Origin: Apodemus sylvaticus
Taxonomy: Eukaryota; Chordata; Mammalia; Rodentia; Muridae
Direction: 5' to 3'
Assembly: GCF_947179515.1 (NCBI RefSeq)
Contig: NC_067477.1
Coordinates: 71,800,801-71,864,800, forward strand
Length of the DNA: 64,000 nt
A program made the translations under genes and the position numbers. Positions 63,656-64,000 of the stretch are shown one piece after another. Position 1 is the stretch's first letter; every line of letters starts with the position of its first letter. Under the pieces are notes generated by a model that did not search any database, was not told where the DNA came from, and was given only the letters and a program-made list of their open reading frames with translations.

Positions 63656-64000
63656 AAACAAGAGGTCACCGGTGTTCCTAAGATAGGTTTATTTCTGAAA
63701 GCTGCATGACTCCACTCATTGGCAACTCAGTTCTCATTCCAGAGTGGAGGTGTGGGTGGTGTGACTCTGATGGCATTCTATAAATATTCTGAAGGCAGGA
63801 CTGAGGGATTTATTGACTGAATGTAAGGAAAGAGAAGAAAGCTAGAAGTTGAGTCTACCTGGCTTGCCACAGTGTTTGACTTAAGCGGTCTGAAAGACAG
63901 ATGTGAGATTAGCTAAGATAGAGGGTTGAGATGGAACACCCATTTCCAAGGTTCATGGGAAAGAAAGCTGGGATTTAGTCATCTTGGAACACTAAATGTG
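63656..64000. other. Unique non-coding DNA to the window edge
   Basis: No repeat or gene is recognised. Confidence 0.35.

Noticed and set aside
1..64000. A hidden bacterial-type operon, CRISPR array or mobile defence system
   Set aside because: Every recognisable element is mammalian (SINE, LINE, MIR, hAT relics), codon content is not coding, and no regularly spaced direct repeats other than microsatellites and two short tandem duplications were seen.

Overview
The window is mammalian nuclear DNA from a murid rodent. It is A+T-rich, has many dinucleotide and tetranucleotide microsatellites, and carries the rodent SINE set (B1, B2, B3, B4-like) plus rodent L1 3' ends. Rat is somewhat favoured over mouse from memory of the L1 3'UTR type at 4010-4252 and 58227-58484, but no BC1-type ID element was seen, so the species call is tentative. 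I find no protein-coding gene, exon, tRNA, rRNA, snRNA or CRISPR array. Open reading frames are short (145 codons at most) and are chance frames, microsatellite translations or L1 ORF2 remnants. The window is best read as a gene desert or part of a very large intron.

Layout. 1-8577: mostly unique sequence with an ancient L1 broken by another old repeat (3000-3795), two short antisense L1 3' ends (4010-4252; 5300-5819 with clear target-site duplications), B2/B3 SINEs, and a small hAT-Charlie type DNA transposon with both inverted repeats and an 8-bp duplication (6320-6534). 8578-26600: long unique stretches with scattered old SINEs, a polypyrimidine tract next to a Z-DNA-prone alternating tract (15111-15274), and a CpG-enriched block near 17.0-17.4 kb. 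26600-31950: a deep repeat nest, in which an old antisense L1 is interrupted by a B3 and by a 0.7-kb LTR-like insert; the insert is broken by a 2.1-kb twin-primed (5'-inverted) L1, which is itself interrupted by a B2. 31950-47560: unique DNA with several mammal-wide MIR/L2 relics and a B1 with a 16-bp duplication. 47566-58200: another L1 3' end, a second CpG-enriched block (49.4-50.15 kb) with a strong CTCF-type motif, an octamer-motif cluster (56.1-56.2 kb), and a homeodomain-motif-rich block (57.4-57.8 kb). 58216-64000: a short sense L1, nested SINEs with a long purine microsatellite, and two copies of one rodent repeat family about 1.9 kb apart, each independently split by an antisense L1 3' fragment.

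No gene system operates here. The testable content is insertion history, non-B DNA tracts, and three or four blocks that look like conserved regulatory DNA on base composition and motif content. Repeat family names come from recognition by eye; boundaries are good to about 5-20 bases except where target-site duplications are given.
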